Source: Arcobacter sp. UBA7394 (GTDB taxonomy: Bacteria > Campylobacterota > Campylobacteria > Campylobacterales > Arcobacteraceae). From it: a stretch of DNA of 7,013 bases. Below are positions 1 to 6,815 of the stretch, in pieces (the stretch's first letter is position 1; the number at the start of each line of letters is the position of its first letter). A program made the position numbers and the translations under genes. A model generated the notes under the pieces. That model was not told where the DNA came from and searched no databases. It saw only the letters and a program-made list of their open reading frames with translations. Location of the stretch: the NCBI GenBank assembly GCA_002470185.1, contig DKNG01000204.1, positions 12,606-19,618 of the forward strand, written 5' to 3'.

Positions 1-594
1 ACATTAAAAATGGTTTCACCATTTATGCCATTTATTTCTGATTATTTATATCACAAATTAACAGGTACTTCTTTAGAAGAGGGTGCTGATTCATTAATGG
101 TTTGTAACTTCCCTAAAGAAATTGCAAAAGATGAAGAAGTAGAATCAATGTTTGCTATTATTGAAGAAGCAATTACAGCTCTTAGACGTGCTAAAGTTGT
201 TATTGATATGGGTAACTCAAAAATTGCTAAAGCTTACATCAAATTAGATGCTAATATTGATAAAGATATTGCAAAACCATTTATTGAAAAACTTGGAAAA
301 GTTACTGAAATTGAATTTGTTGATGCAAAAGTTGAAAACTCAATTACAGACGTATCTAATAATTTAGAAGTATATCTTCCAACTTCTGAAATTGATATGA
401 GTCCAATTATTGATAAACTAAGTAAACAACAAGTTAAAACTCAAAAAGAATTTGATAAACTAAACGGAATGTTATCAAATGAAAGATTTGTAGCTAATGC
501 ACCTGAAGCAGTTATTGCTGAAAATAGAAAAGCATTAGAAGATGCAAAGAATAAATTAGAAAAAATACAAAACGAATTAAAGGCTATTTCTTAA
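1..594 (+). CDS. valS: Valyl-tRNA synthetase, C-terminal part (5' end outside window)
   Basis: This class I aminoacyl-tRNA synthetase charges tRNA-Val with valine in the cytoplasm. Only the last 197 codons are present. The frame is open from base 1 (Thr-Leu-Lys-Met), so the ATG at 10 is an internal methionine and not the start. The fragment begins in the helical anticodon-binding domain with the typical 'PFMPFISDYLYHKL' segment. It ends with the ValRS tRNA-binding arm, an antiparallel coiled coil over roughly the last 65 residues. The hallmark between the two helices is 'LSNERFVANAPEAVI', followed by a Lys/Glu-rich second helix. Full-length ValRS is near 880-950 residues, so about three quarters lies upstream. 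No frameshift or stop interrupts the frame. The stop TAA (592-594) lies inside a hairpin. Identification is by recognition of these conserved segments. Confidence 0.95.
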   Translation, partial: TLKMVSPFMPFISDYLYHKLTGTSLEEGADSLMVCNFPKEIAKDEEVESMFAIIEEAITALRRAKVVIDMGNSKIAKAYIKLDANIDKDIAKPFIEKLGKVTEIEFVDAKVENSITDVSNNLEVYLPTSEIDMSPIIDKLSKQQVKTQKEFDKLNGMLSNERFVANAPEAVIAENRKALEDAKNKLEKIQNELKAIS

Positions 595-602
595 TAGCTT
601 TT
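579..602 (+). terminator. Hairpin over the valS stop codon, weak terminator or attenuator
   Basis: The arms AAAGGCTATT (579-588) and AATAGCTTTT (593-602) pair over 10 positions, one of them G-U, around a 4-base TCTT loop. The valS stop (592-594) straddles the loop and the 3' arm. The only T run is the four T's that end the 3' arm, and they are followed by AAACTC. It is therefore a poor intrinsic terminator and may allow read-through into the lipoprotein gene that starts 24 bases downstream. Confidence 0.5.
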
Positions 603-613
603 AAACTCTAGTT

Positions 614-619
614 AAAAGG
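614..619 (+). promoter_or_regulatory. Ribosome binding site of the lipoprotein gene
   Basis: AAAAGG lies six bases before the ATG at 626. This spacing fixes that ATG as the start, and the resulting N-terminus is a clean lipoprotein signal peptide. Confidence 0.75.
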
Positions 620-625
620 CTTGAA

Positions 626-1387
626 ATGAAACTAAAACTATTTCATTATATATTGTTATTGGTTTTAGTTTTTACTTTTCAAGCTTGTTCTGTTAATAAA
701 GAGACTTTACAAAGTGTTGCTCAAACAGATTCTGCCTCTCAAATAGTTGAATTCAAAAATGAAACTTTAGACTTATTAGTTAAATACAAAAAGAAACTAG
801 ACATTCGTAATCCAAACTCTTATAACAAAGAACTTGCAAAGAATATATATTTTCAAATTAATACAAATCAAAACTATATAAATGTAATTCAGAATAAGAT
901 AAAACTAAAAACTTCTCAAGAATATTTGCATTATGCTTTTTCAAAAGATGAAGTTAAAAATAGAAATGATTTTTTGATTATTGGTTTATATAAACTTATT
1001 TATAATGCATACAATCTAAAAGAAGAACATCATTTTACTTCACTTCAATATAATAAAAGTGAGATGTTAAAATTATATCAATACCTACAAGTAATTAGAT
1101 GGAAGATAAGAACATCAAAGGACAATAAGGGTCAATATCTTTTTAATACTTGGCAGAATAACTGGCAATTAGAACTTATGAAAAAAGATGATAGTAATTT
1201 GAACATTATTAAAGATTTAAAATATATTAAATCAAAAAAAGAGAGTATATATGATTCTTCAAATTTCTCTTTTGAGAATATAATTTCAGAGATATTAGTA
1301 AATATAAAACATACTCTAAAAGAGATAAATGTTGAACCTTATGATATGAGTATTTCAGCTATTAAAAGTTTTGTATTTATAATCTAA
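626..1387 (+). CDS. Predicted lipoprotein of unknown function
   Basis: This is a 253-residue protein that I do not recognise as a named family. The N-terminus is a lipoprotein signal: basic start (MKLK), a hydrophobic stretch at residues 5-18, then a lipobox-like Phe-Gln-Ala-Cys with the lipidated Cys at residue 21. The -3 Phe is a little unusual but tolerated. Residue 22 is Ser, so by the enterobacterial rule it would not be held in the inner membrane; that rule may not apply here. The mature part looks soluble and mostly helical, rich in Lys, Asn, Ile and Tyr. A central block at residues 113-131 (beginning RNDFLIIGLYKLIY) and an aromatic TWQNNW motif at 175-180 look like constrained regions. 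No catalytic motif is evident. It follows valS by 31 bases and may be transcribed by read-through or from a promoter inside valS; I see no convincing promoter. The lipoprotein call is firm, the function unknown. Confidence 0.85.
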   Translation: MKLKLFHYILLLVLVFTFQACSVNKETLQSVAQTDSASQIVEFKNETLDLLVKYKKKLDIRNPNSYNKELAKNIYFQINTNQNYINVIQNKIKLKTSQEYLHYAFSKDEVKNRNDFLIIGLYKLIYNAYNLKEEHHFTSLQYNKSEMLKLYQYLQVIRWKIRTSKDNKGQYLFNTWQNNWQLELMKKDDSNLNIIKDLKYIKSKKESIYDSSNFSFENIISEILVNIKHTLKEINVEPYDMSISAIKSFVFII

Positions 1388-1412
1388 GTAAGGCTTTTAA
1401 ACCTTACTTTTT
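1386..1412 (+). terminator. Terminator shared by convergent lipoprotein and RND genes
   Basis: AAGTAAGG (1386-1393) and CCTTACTT (1402-1409) form a perfect 8-bp stem with an 8-base loop, followed by T's through 1412. This gives a good intrinsic terminator for the + strand lipoprotein gene. The 5' arm starts inside the lipoprotein stop (1385-1387), the loop holds the RND stop (1397-1399), and the 3' arm encodes the last RND residues. On the - strand the stem is followed by TTAGATTATAAA, which is less T-rich, so termination of the RND transcript should be weaker. Confidence 0.75.
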
Positions 1413-4400
1413 CTTAGTTTATGTGTGATTGTATATAATACTGGTAGATAAATCAGATTAAGAATAGTTCCCCATGCTAATCCAAATCCTAGTGCAATTG
1501 CAATTGGTTGGAATATTACAGCTTGACCTGTTGGGAAGAAAATAAGTGAACTCATACCAATTAAAGTAGTAATTGTTGTAATAATAATAGGTCTGAATCT
1601 TTTTGTCGCTCTTTGGAATATCTCATCTAGTGTTTTTGCTTTTTTAAGATATGTCATCATAATAATACCATCATTAATAACAACTCCAGCAAGACCGAGT
1701 GCTCCAATCATTGATGGCATAGATAGATTTAACCCCATTATTTGGTGTCCTATTAATACCCCTAAAATCGAGAAAGGAATGATACTCATAACAATAAATG
1801 TCTCTCTAAATGAATTGAATAAATATAACATTGCCATCATAATTAATACTAATGCTAAAGCAGTTGCTAAAAGCATATCATTTTTTAAACTCTTTTTCTT
1901 TTCTGCTTCACCTTTAAAAACTAGTCTTATTCCATCTTCTTCTAATTTGTCTAGTGTTCCTTGTATTTTTTCTATAACTTCTGTTGATGTAATAATATCA
2001 GGGTCTACATTTGCAAATATATAAAAGTTTTTTTCACCTTGATCTTTTAAAAGTTGCTCAAATGCTCTAATTGTATTTAATTCAACTATTTGTTCTAAAG
2101 AGACAAATGTTCCATCATATAAAGGAATTTGAGTGTTTTTAAAGGCTTGGAAATCATCTTTATTTTTAGATTGTACCTTAACATCTAACATCTCTTTTTC
2201 ATCAAATGTTACACCTTTTTTCTTTAATAAATAAAGGTTTGAAAGATATGATCCAATAAAAGATTCTGTAATTCCAAGTTGCTCACCGTATGAATTTACT
2301 TTTATTTTTATTTCATCAATTCCAAATTTTAATGAATTTGATACAGACTTTATACCTTCTATGGCTTTTATTTCTTTATCTAAATCTTCAATAGCTTTAA
2401 TGATCTTTTGATTATCATGGGAAATTAGTCCAATTTTTACATCTGCTTTTACTGGACCTACTTTTCGCTCTAATACTTCTGCTTCTTCTAAATTATATTT
2501 ATTTATATAATCTTGTTTTTCAAGAAACTTTGATAATTTCTTTGCAATTTGCCTTGACTTTTCGGTTCTTGTTCTTCCTTCCCCATCGTAATAAAAACTT
2601 AAATTAGGTGTTACATATTTATCTAAAATATTTGCAGCTTTTAGTTTTTGTAATTCAATTGTCATATACATAACATAAGGGAATCTTTCAGTATTCCCTC
2701 CCACATCTCTTCTATATCCAGCAACTGAATCTATACTTCTAATAAAAAATTTATCACTATTATCCATAAAGTCTTTTTCAATCTCTTGAACTATTTTAAA
2801 GGATTCTTCAAGTGTAGTATTTGCGTCCATTTTAAAAGAAATTTTAACATCTGATGCATCAAATTTAGGGAACAATTGAAATTTAGAATTCTGTATTAAC
2901 ATTACTGTAAAAACTGGAACCATAATAATAAATATAGTTAAAAAAGTTTTTTTCCAATTCATAAAGAAGTGAATGATTTTATTGTAGATAGCATTTACTT
3001 TTACCCATGATGTAACTTTTGCACCATTTTTAAGTGAATGTGCTGCATGGATTGGTAAGAATATAAATGATTCAATTAATGATGCAACTACTAAAGCACT
3101 AAGTGCAATAGGAATTAACTTCATAACTTCACCCATTGTTCCTGAAATCATTAGAACTGGTAAAAATGAAAACAGTGTTGTAATTGATGCAACGGTTACT
3201 GGTTTAACCATTTCACTTGCACCTTTAATTGCGGCTTCCTTAGGTGGTAGACCCTCTTCAATATGTTGTTGTATATTCTCACTTACAACAATAGCATCAT
3301 CAACAACTATACCAATAGCAATTAATACCCCAACTAGGGAAATCATGTTAATTGTATATCCACTTAGATACATATATATTGCTGCAATTACAAAAGATGT
3401 AGGAATACCAACTGCAATAATAAATGACATTCTAAAGTTAATTAGAATCATCACTAAAATTGTGATTAGAATAATTCCTAGGATAATATTAGAAATTACA
3501 ATATTAAGTCTATCTACAATTCTTTCAGAATTATCATCAGCAACCGAAATATTAATATCAGGATTTAATTTATTTAATGAGGGTAGAAGTTTTTTAATAC
3601 TATTAACAATTACAATTGCATCAGCTGTATCACTTTGTTCAACTGCAAGAGATAGGGCATTTTTACCATTGAATGAATATAGTGTTGAAGAGTCTTCATA
3701 CTTTTTTGCAATACTTGCAATATCGTTTAAATAAACACTTTTATTGCCAATTCTTAATAATGTATTAGCAAACTCATTGGCACTTTTGGCCCCATTGTAT
3801 GTAGAAATATAATAGTGCTTCTTTGGATCTTCTATTTTACCAACTGGAAAAATATATGATAAAGTTGTAATTGCATCAAATATTTCATTTTTATTTAAAT
3901 CCAATGCTTCTATTTTTCTATCGTCAAGTAATACTTCAAAGTATTTATCTGAATCACCAAAGATAGTTACATCATTTACTCCACTAACTCCAAGTATTTT
4001 ACTTTTTAAATTATCTGCAAAAGGTTTAAGTTCGTCAGTTGAGTATTTACTAGATGTAAGAGAAATATCAACAACAGAACGACTTCGTTCCAGAACATTA
4101 ACGCTAGGTTCATCCATATCACTTGGTAGATTAGATTTTATTAATGCAATAGCATCTTTTATCTTATCTGCTTCATTATATTTATTCTTGCCTTTTTTTA
4201 GCTCTAATACAATAGTAAATCGCCCAGGAGAGATTATTGTTGACATTGTATCAACACTATCAATATTCTTAACATTGTCTTCTATCTCAATTACAGCCAT
4301 CCTATCGAGGATATCAACCGATGCACCAGAATAAGAACCTGTTATAGAAATCATATCTAGTTCAAAACTTGGGAAAATCTCTTTTGGAGTCTTATTATAT

Positions 4401-4489
4401 GACCAAATACCAATAGCGAAAACTAAAATAAATAAAGTGTAATTTACTCGTGAATTATTTACAAAAAACCGTAAGATTTTATCAAACAT
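1397..4489 (-). CDS. RND-family efflux permease (AcrB/SwrC-like)
   Basis: This inner-membrane proton/substrate antiporter of the resistance-nodulation-division superfamily has 1030 residues, the normal length. The fold is complete: TM1 about 15-31, a large periplasmic loop with the typical 'SITGSYSGAS' and 'VSGVNDVTIFG' porter segments, TM2-TM6 about 332-480, TM7 about 515-533, a second periplasmic loop to about 870, and TM8-TM12 about 872-1022. TM4 has the proton-relay Asp pair D397-D398 in 'GIVVDDAI'. TM10 has 'GVVINDGII', with Asn939 where AcrB has its essential Lys940. Related families with an NN pair at this site also lack that lysine. Such pumps normally work with a periplasmic adaptor and an outer-membrane channel, but neither is in the window. 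The start is supported by AAAGG six bases before the ATG. Substrate cannot be inferred; drugs, lipids or signal molecules are all possible. Nothing marks it as a CusA-type metal pump. Confidence 0.93.
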   Translation of the reverse strand: MFDKILRFFVNNSRVNYTLFILVFAIGIWSYNKTPKEIFPSFELDMISITGSYSGASVDILDRMAVIEIEDNVKNIDSVDTMSTIISPGRFTIVLELKKGKNKYNEADKIKDAIALIKSNLPSDMDEPSVNVLERSRSVVDISLTSSKYSTDELKPFADNLKSKILGVSGVNDVTIFGDSDKYFEVLLDDRKIEALDLNKNEIFDAITTLSYIFPVGKIEDPKKHYYISTYNGAKSANEFANTLLRIGNKSVYLNDIASIAKKYEDSSTLYSFNGKNALSLAVEQSDTADAIVIVNSIKKLLPSLNKLNPDINISVADDNSERIVDRLNIVISNIILGIILITILVMILINFRMSFIIAVGIPTSFVIAAIYMYLSGYTINMISLVGVLIAIGIVVDDAIVVSENIQQHIEEGLPPKEAAIKGASEMVKPVTVASITTLFSFLPVLMISGTMGEVMKLIPIALSALVVASLIESFIFLPIHAAHSLKNGAKVTSWVKVNAIYNKIIHFFMNWKKTFLTIFIIMVPVFTVMLIQNSKFQLFPKFDASDVKISFKMDANTTLEESFKIVQEIEKDFMDNSDKFFIRSIDSVAGYRRDVGGNTERFPYVMYMTIELQKLKAANILDKYVTPNLSFYYDGEGRTRTEKSRQIAKKLSKFLEKQDYINKYNLEEAEVLERKVGPVKADVKIGLISHDNQKIIKAIEDLDKEIKAIEGIKSVSNSLKFGIDEIKIKVNSYGEQLGITESFIGSYLSNLYLLKKKGVTFDEKEMLDVKVQSKNKDDFQAFKNTQIPLYDGTFVSLEQIVELNTIRAFEQLLKDQGEKNFYIFANVDPDIITSTEVIEKIQGTLDKLEEDGIRLVFKGEAEKKKSLKNDMLLATALALVLIMMAMLYLFNSFRETFIVMSIIPFSILGVLIGHQIMGLNLSMPSMIGALGLAGVVINDGIIMMTYLKKAKTLDEIFQRATKRFRPIIITTITTLIGMSSLIFFPTGQAVIFQPIAIALGFGLAWGTILNLIYLPVLYTITHKLRKSKV

Positions 4490-4495
4490 TTATAG

Positions 4496-4500
4496 CCTTT
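4496..4500 (-). promoter_or_regulatory. Ribosome binding site of the RND permease gene
   Basis: On the - strand AAAGG is followed by CTATAA and then the ATG at 4489-4487. The six-base spacing supports this start, and the protein begins with the short amphipathic helix (MFDKILRFFVNN) usual before TM1 in RND pumps. Confidence 0.75.
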
Positions 4501-4511
4501 AAAAAGGAAGA

Positions 4512-4517
4512 ATTATA
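4512..4517 (-). promoter_or_regulatory. Likely -10 element of the RND permease promoter
   Basis: A perfect TATAAT reads on the - strand 22 bases before the RND start codon, which would put transcription start near 4505 with a leader of about 16 bases. No good -35 hexamer is present at the usual spacing. This is normal for the housekeeping sigma factor of Campylobacterota, which relies on the -10 box and AT-rich periodicity. TATAAT-like words are common by chance in such AT-rich DNA. Confidence 0.5.
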
Positions 4518-4526
4518 ATATATGAT

Positions 4527-4545
4527 TGTTAATGTAATATTAACA
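4527..4545. promoter_or_regulatory. Inverted repeat upstream of the RND -10 box, possible operator
   Basis: TGTTAAT (4527-4533) and ATTAACA (4539-4545) are a perfect 7-bp inverted repeat separated by GTAAT. It sits 10-28 bases upstream of the predicted -10 box, where a repressor such as a TetR-family protein would block RNA polymerase. A second, overlapping dyad is AATGT (4531-4535) with ACATT (4543-4547). RND pump genes are often controlled this way, but no regulator gene lies in the window. In AT-rich DNA a dyad of this size can occur by chance. Confidence 0.35.
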
Positions 4546-4567
4546 TTTGTGATAGTTTAGTTATAAA

Positions 4568-4592
4568 GCAAGAGATAATATTATCTACTTGC
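4568..4592 (-). terminator. Hairpin over the lapD stop codon, probable weak terminator
   Basis: The central 14 bases (4573-4586, AGATAATATTATCT) are a perfect palindrome, extended by GCAAG (4568-4572) pairing with CTTGC (4588-4592) across one bulged base (4587). The lapD stop (4583-4581) lies within the stem. On the - strand the hairpin is followed only by TTTATAAC, a short T run, so termination may be partial and some lapGD transcripts could continue into the RND gene. Confidence 0.5.
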
Positions 4593-6803
4593 CCCATAAA
4601 TTTTGAATTTTTTAATCATTTCTAAATCTTTATCGTCTTTTACATTCTCTGCAAAAACTTTAATATTTAGTAAAGTTGAAAGTTCATGAATTGCTTCAAT
4701 GAAACTTTGTTTAGAGTGATCATTACATACATTATTTGTATAATCTCTAGCAAGTCTAATATAATCTAAATTGAAATCTTTAATACTCTCTAATGGAATA
4801 AATTTACTTTCAAATCTTTTGATAATAATTTTAGCTCCACATTGATGCATTTCATCAGCAAAGAATTTAAACTTATTCACATCTTTAGCAACTGCATATG
4901 CTGTAATTGAAAATACAAGTTGATTAGCTATATTTCTATGCTCATTTAATACTTTCTCTAACCAAGCAATAAAGGCTGTATTATTAATAGATTCTAATGA
5001 TAAGTTAATAGAGATATCATGAGAAATTTTATTTATTAGAATATGGTTGATTACTTTTAGAATAACTTTTTTGTCAAAGTCCACAACTTTTTCATATCTC
5101 TCAGCAATTGATACAAATGTTCCAATTGGAATATCACTATTATTTTTATCTTTCGCACTTGTAAATGCTTCTTGCATTACAATTTCTTTAGATTCAATAT
5201 CAACTCTTTTTGCATCATTAATATATTGAATATCAAATTTAGAGTTATCAATAATATCAAAAATTAATTCTCTCCATGTTTCCATATCCATAGATAAATC
5301 TTCTTCATCTCTAATATGTGCTTCATTTGCTCCAATTAATGTAGCTTTTTCATAGGCTTCATTTGCTGCTTGTAGCATTTCAGGAGTAGTTCCAATTTGA
5401 TTAAATGGAGTTGCACCTATATGTACAATATCATTTTTATCAAATTGACTTGATAAGTTTTCAAATTCACTTTGTAACTTTTTAGTAAATGTTATTGCAT
5501 CATCATAAGTAAAGTTTTTACCAATCATTGCAAATTCAGAACCAAAGAATCTATATGAAATAGTTTTTGCATTTTTCTTATCAATATTTGTTTTATCTAA
5601 AACTTCTGCAAATTTTTTGATAAATTCATTTACTTCTTTATTTGTATGTGATTTTGCAAAAGTTGCTAAATCAAATATTTTAATTATAAATACATAACCA
5701 TTTGATTTATGAATAAACATCTCTTTCATATCAGTTTCAAAACTCTGTTTTAAATTAAGCCCTGTTAATTCATCTTGAGATAGTTTGTTTGTAATATTCT
5801 CTAGGTTTTTATTTAATTTTGTAATGATTGTTTCAATTTTTGATGACATATCATTCATTGAAAGTGCAACATTTTTAATCTCTGTTGTCCATGGAAGGTT
5901 TTTAATTGTGGTGAATTTTCCTTGTGCAATTGAGTTGGCAAGTTTTTCAATATTTTTTAGAGGTTTTAAAATAAATTGTACAAATACAAATAAAATAGCC
6001 ATTGCAATAATAAATGCAACAGTTGCATATATCACACCACTTTTTACTTGTTCATATAATTTTGCATATGCTTCCCCTGCATTTGCACTTACATAAATAA
6101 TAGCTGTAGTATTCCAGCCATCAGAGATTTCGCTATATGTTTCATTTAAATCAATATGAATAAAATCAATAAACCATGATGGAATATAATCAAATTTTTC
6201 TTTTCTATTTACTTGAACAATAATTTTATTTAGATTTATATTTGCAAAAGTATCAATAGTTTGATTTTTATCATTTTTTGCAGTAAATGTAAAAGAAATA
6301 TTTCCACCATTTTTATATGAATCACTTGGTAGATAAGTATATGAATTTTGAGAATTGTCTTCATATAAATCTAAGTTTTCTGAATCATCTTCTAATTGTG
6401 AAAGTTCATTTTCAAGTTCTAAATCTAATTCATCTTTTTTAATTTCACCGAATTGTTTATCAATAATTACATTGGAAATTTCCCAAGCAGAATCATCTAA
6501 ATCTGAAGAATTATTTATTAAGTCTTTATCAGTAATACTAAATTTAACATCTTCTAATCTAATCTCTTTATAAAAACCTCTATTTGAAATAGCTTTTATA
6601 ATGGATTCAATTTCGGGATCATGTTTATCTTTAAGAAGTGATTTTAAAGTCATTCCTAAAGTTGTTGCTGTATCTTGAGCTTTGGTAATAGACTCAACTT
6701 GCAAATACTCTTTAGTATTTTTTACACTGATTATAAAGTTACCAGTAAATATCATAAAAAATATAAAGGCGATGATTATATATAGCTGTTTTGATAAAGA
6801 CAT
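4581..6803 (-). CDS. lapD: LapD-like c-di-GMP receptor, degenerate GGDEF-EAL inner-membrane protein
   Basis: In the known system LapD binds cytoplasmic c-di-GMP and then holds the protease LapG in the periplasm, protecting a surface adhesin from release. This protein has 740 residues: TM1 about 7-27, a LapD/MoxY-type periplasmic domain to about 255, TM2 about 256-280, HAMP about 281-333 with a LapD-like 'PWTTEIKNVALSMNDM', GGDEF domain about 340-500, and EAL domain about 505-740. The periplasmic 'SDGWNTT' with W230 matches the loop that docks into LapG. GGDEF reads FGSEF (420-424), so cyclase activity is unlikely. In the EAL domain the motif is EAF (545-547), the Arg of EALxR is Ser549, the Glu of 'ITE' is Ala635, and the metal-binding Asp pair is K662-R663. 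N600, F664 and E719 remain. Phosphodiesterase activity is therefore very unlikely. Residues 94-165 are an acidic insert, making this about 90 residues longer than the Pseudomonas protein. The start is supported by AAAGGA eight bases upstream. The gene lies 12 bases after lapG. Confidence 0.88.
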   Translation of the reverse strand: MSLSKQLYIIIAFIFFMIFTGNFIISVKNTKEYLQVESITKAQDTATTLGMTLKSLLKDKHDPEIESIIKAISNRGFYKEIRLEDVKFSITDKDLINNSSDLDDSAWEISNVIIDKQFGEIKKDELDLELENELSQLEDDSENLDLYEDNSQNSYTYLPSDSYKNGGNISFTFTAKNDKNQTIDTFANINLNKIIVQVNRKEKFDYIPSWFIDFIHIDLNETYSEISDGWNTTAIIYVSANAGEAYAKLYEQVKSGVIYATVAFIIAMAILFVFVQFILKPLKNIEKLANSIAQGKFTTIKNLPWTTEIKNVALSMNDMSSKIETIITKLNKNLENITNKLSQDELTGLNLKQSFETDMKEMFIHKSNGYVFIIKIFDLATFAKSHTNKEVNEFIKKFAEVLDKTNIDKKNAKTISYRFFGSEFAMIGKNFTYDDAITFTKKLQSEFENLSSQFDKNDIVHIGATPFNQIGTTPEMLQAANEAYEKATLIGANEAHIRDEEDLSMDMETWRELIFDIIDNSKFDIQYINDAKRVDIESKEIVMQEAFTSAKDKNNSDIPIGTFVSIAERYEKVVDFDKKVILKVINHILINKISHDISINLSLESINNTAFIAWLEKVLNEHRNIANQLVFSITAYAVAKDVNKFKFFADEMHQCGAKIIIKRFESKFIPLESIKDFNLDYIRLARDYTNNVCNDHSKQSFIEAIHELSTLLNIKVFAENVKDDKDLEMIKKFKIYGASR

Positions 6804-6806
6804 TTT

Positions 6807-6815
6807 TTTTCCTTT
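6807..6815 (-). promoter_or_regulatory. Ribosome binding site of lapD
   Basis: On the - strand AAAGG followed by seven A's fills the whole 12-base gap between the lapG stop and the lapD ATG. It begins directly after the lapG stop, consistent with translational coupling of the two genes. Confidence 0.7.

Noticed and set aside
10..12. ATG at position 10 as the start of a short gene
   Set aside because: The frame is open to base 1 and the residues form part of the ValRS anticodon-binding domain, so the gene starts outside the window.
1779..2024. Open frame on the + strand inside the RND permease gene
   Set aside because: It lies wholly antisense to a well-supported gene, has no recognisable domain, and its composition is what reverse translation of RND membrane and porter segments gives.
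3345..3734. 129-codon open frame on the + strand, hydrophobic product
   Set aside because: It is antisense to TM2-TM4 and the nearby porter region of the RND permease; the hydrophobicity mirrors the membrane segments and no ribosome site supports it.
1397..4489. CusA-type heavy-metal efflux pump
   Set aside because: The TM4 'GIVVDDAI' signature and overall sequence are of the multidrug-type RND group, and no metal-binding Met pattern is evident.
4533..4545. Full CmeR-type operator
   Set aside because: Only one half (TGTAATA) matches what I recall of that site; the other half does not, so only a generic dyad is claimed.
5785..6096. 103-codon open frame on the + strand opposite lapD
   Set aside because: It mirrors the TM2 and HAMP region of LapD; no domain and no plausible start context. 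The shorter + strand frames at 5047-5229 and 6355-6573 were rejected for the same reason.
4581..6803. Active diguanylate cyclase or phosphodiesterase
   Set aside because: GGDEF reads FGSEF, and the EAL domain has lost the Asp pair, the ITE Glu and other catalytic residues; the domain order and LapG partner fit a receptor.
6803..6810. T run as a terminator between lapG and lapD
   Set aside because: No hairpin adjoins it; on the coding strand it is the A-rich spacer between the lapD ribosome site and its ATG.
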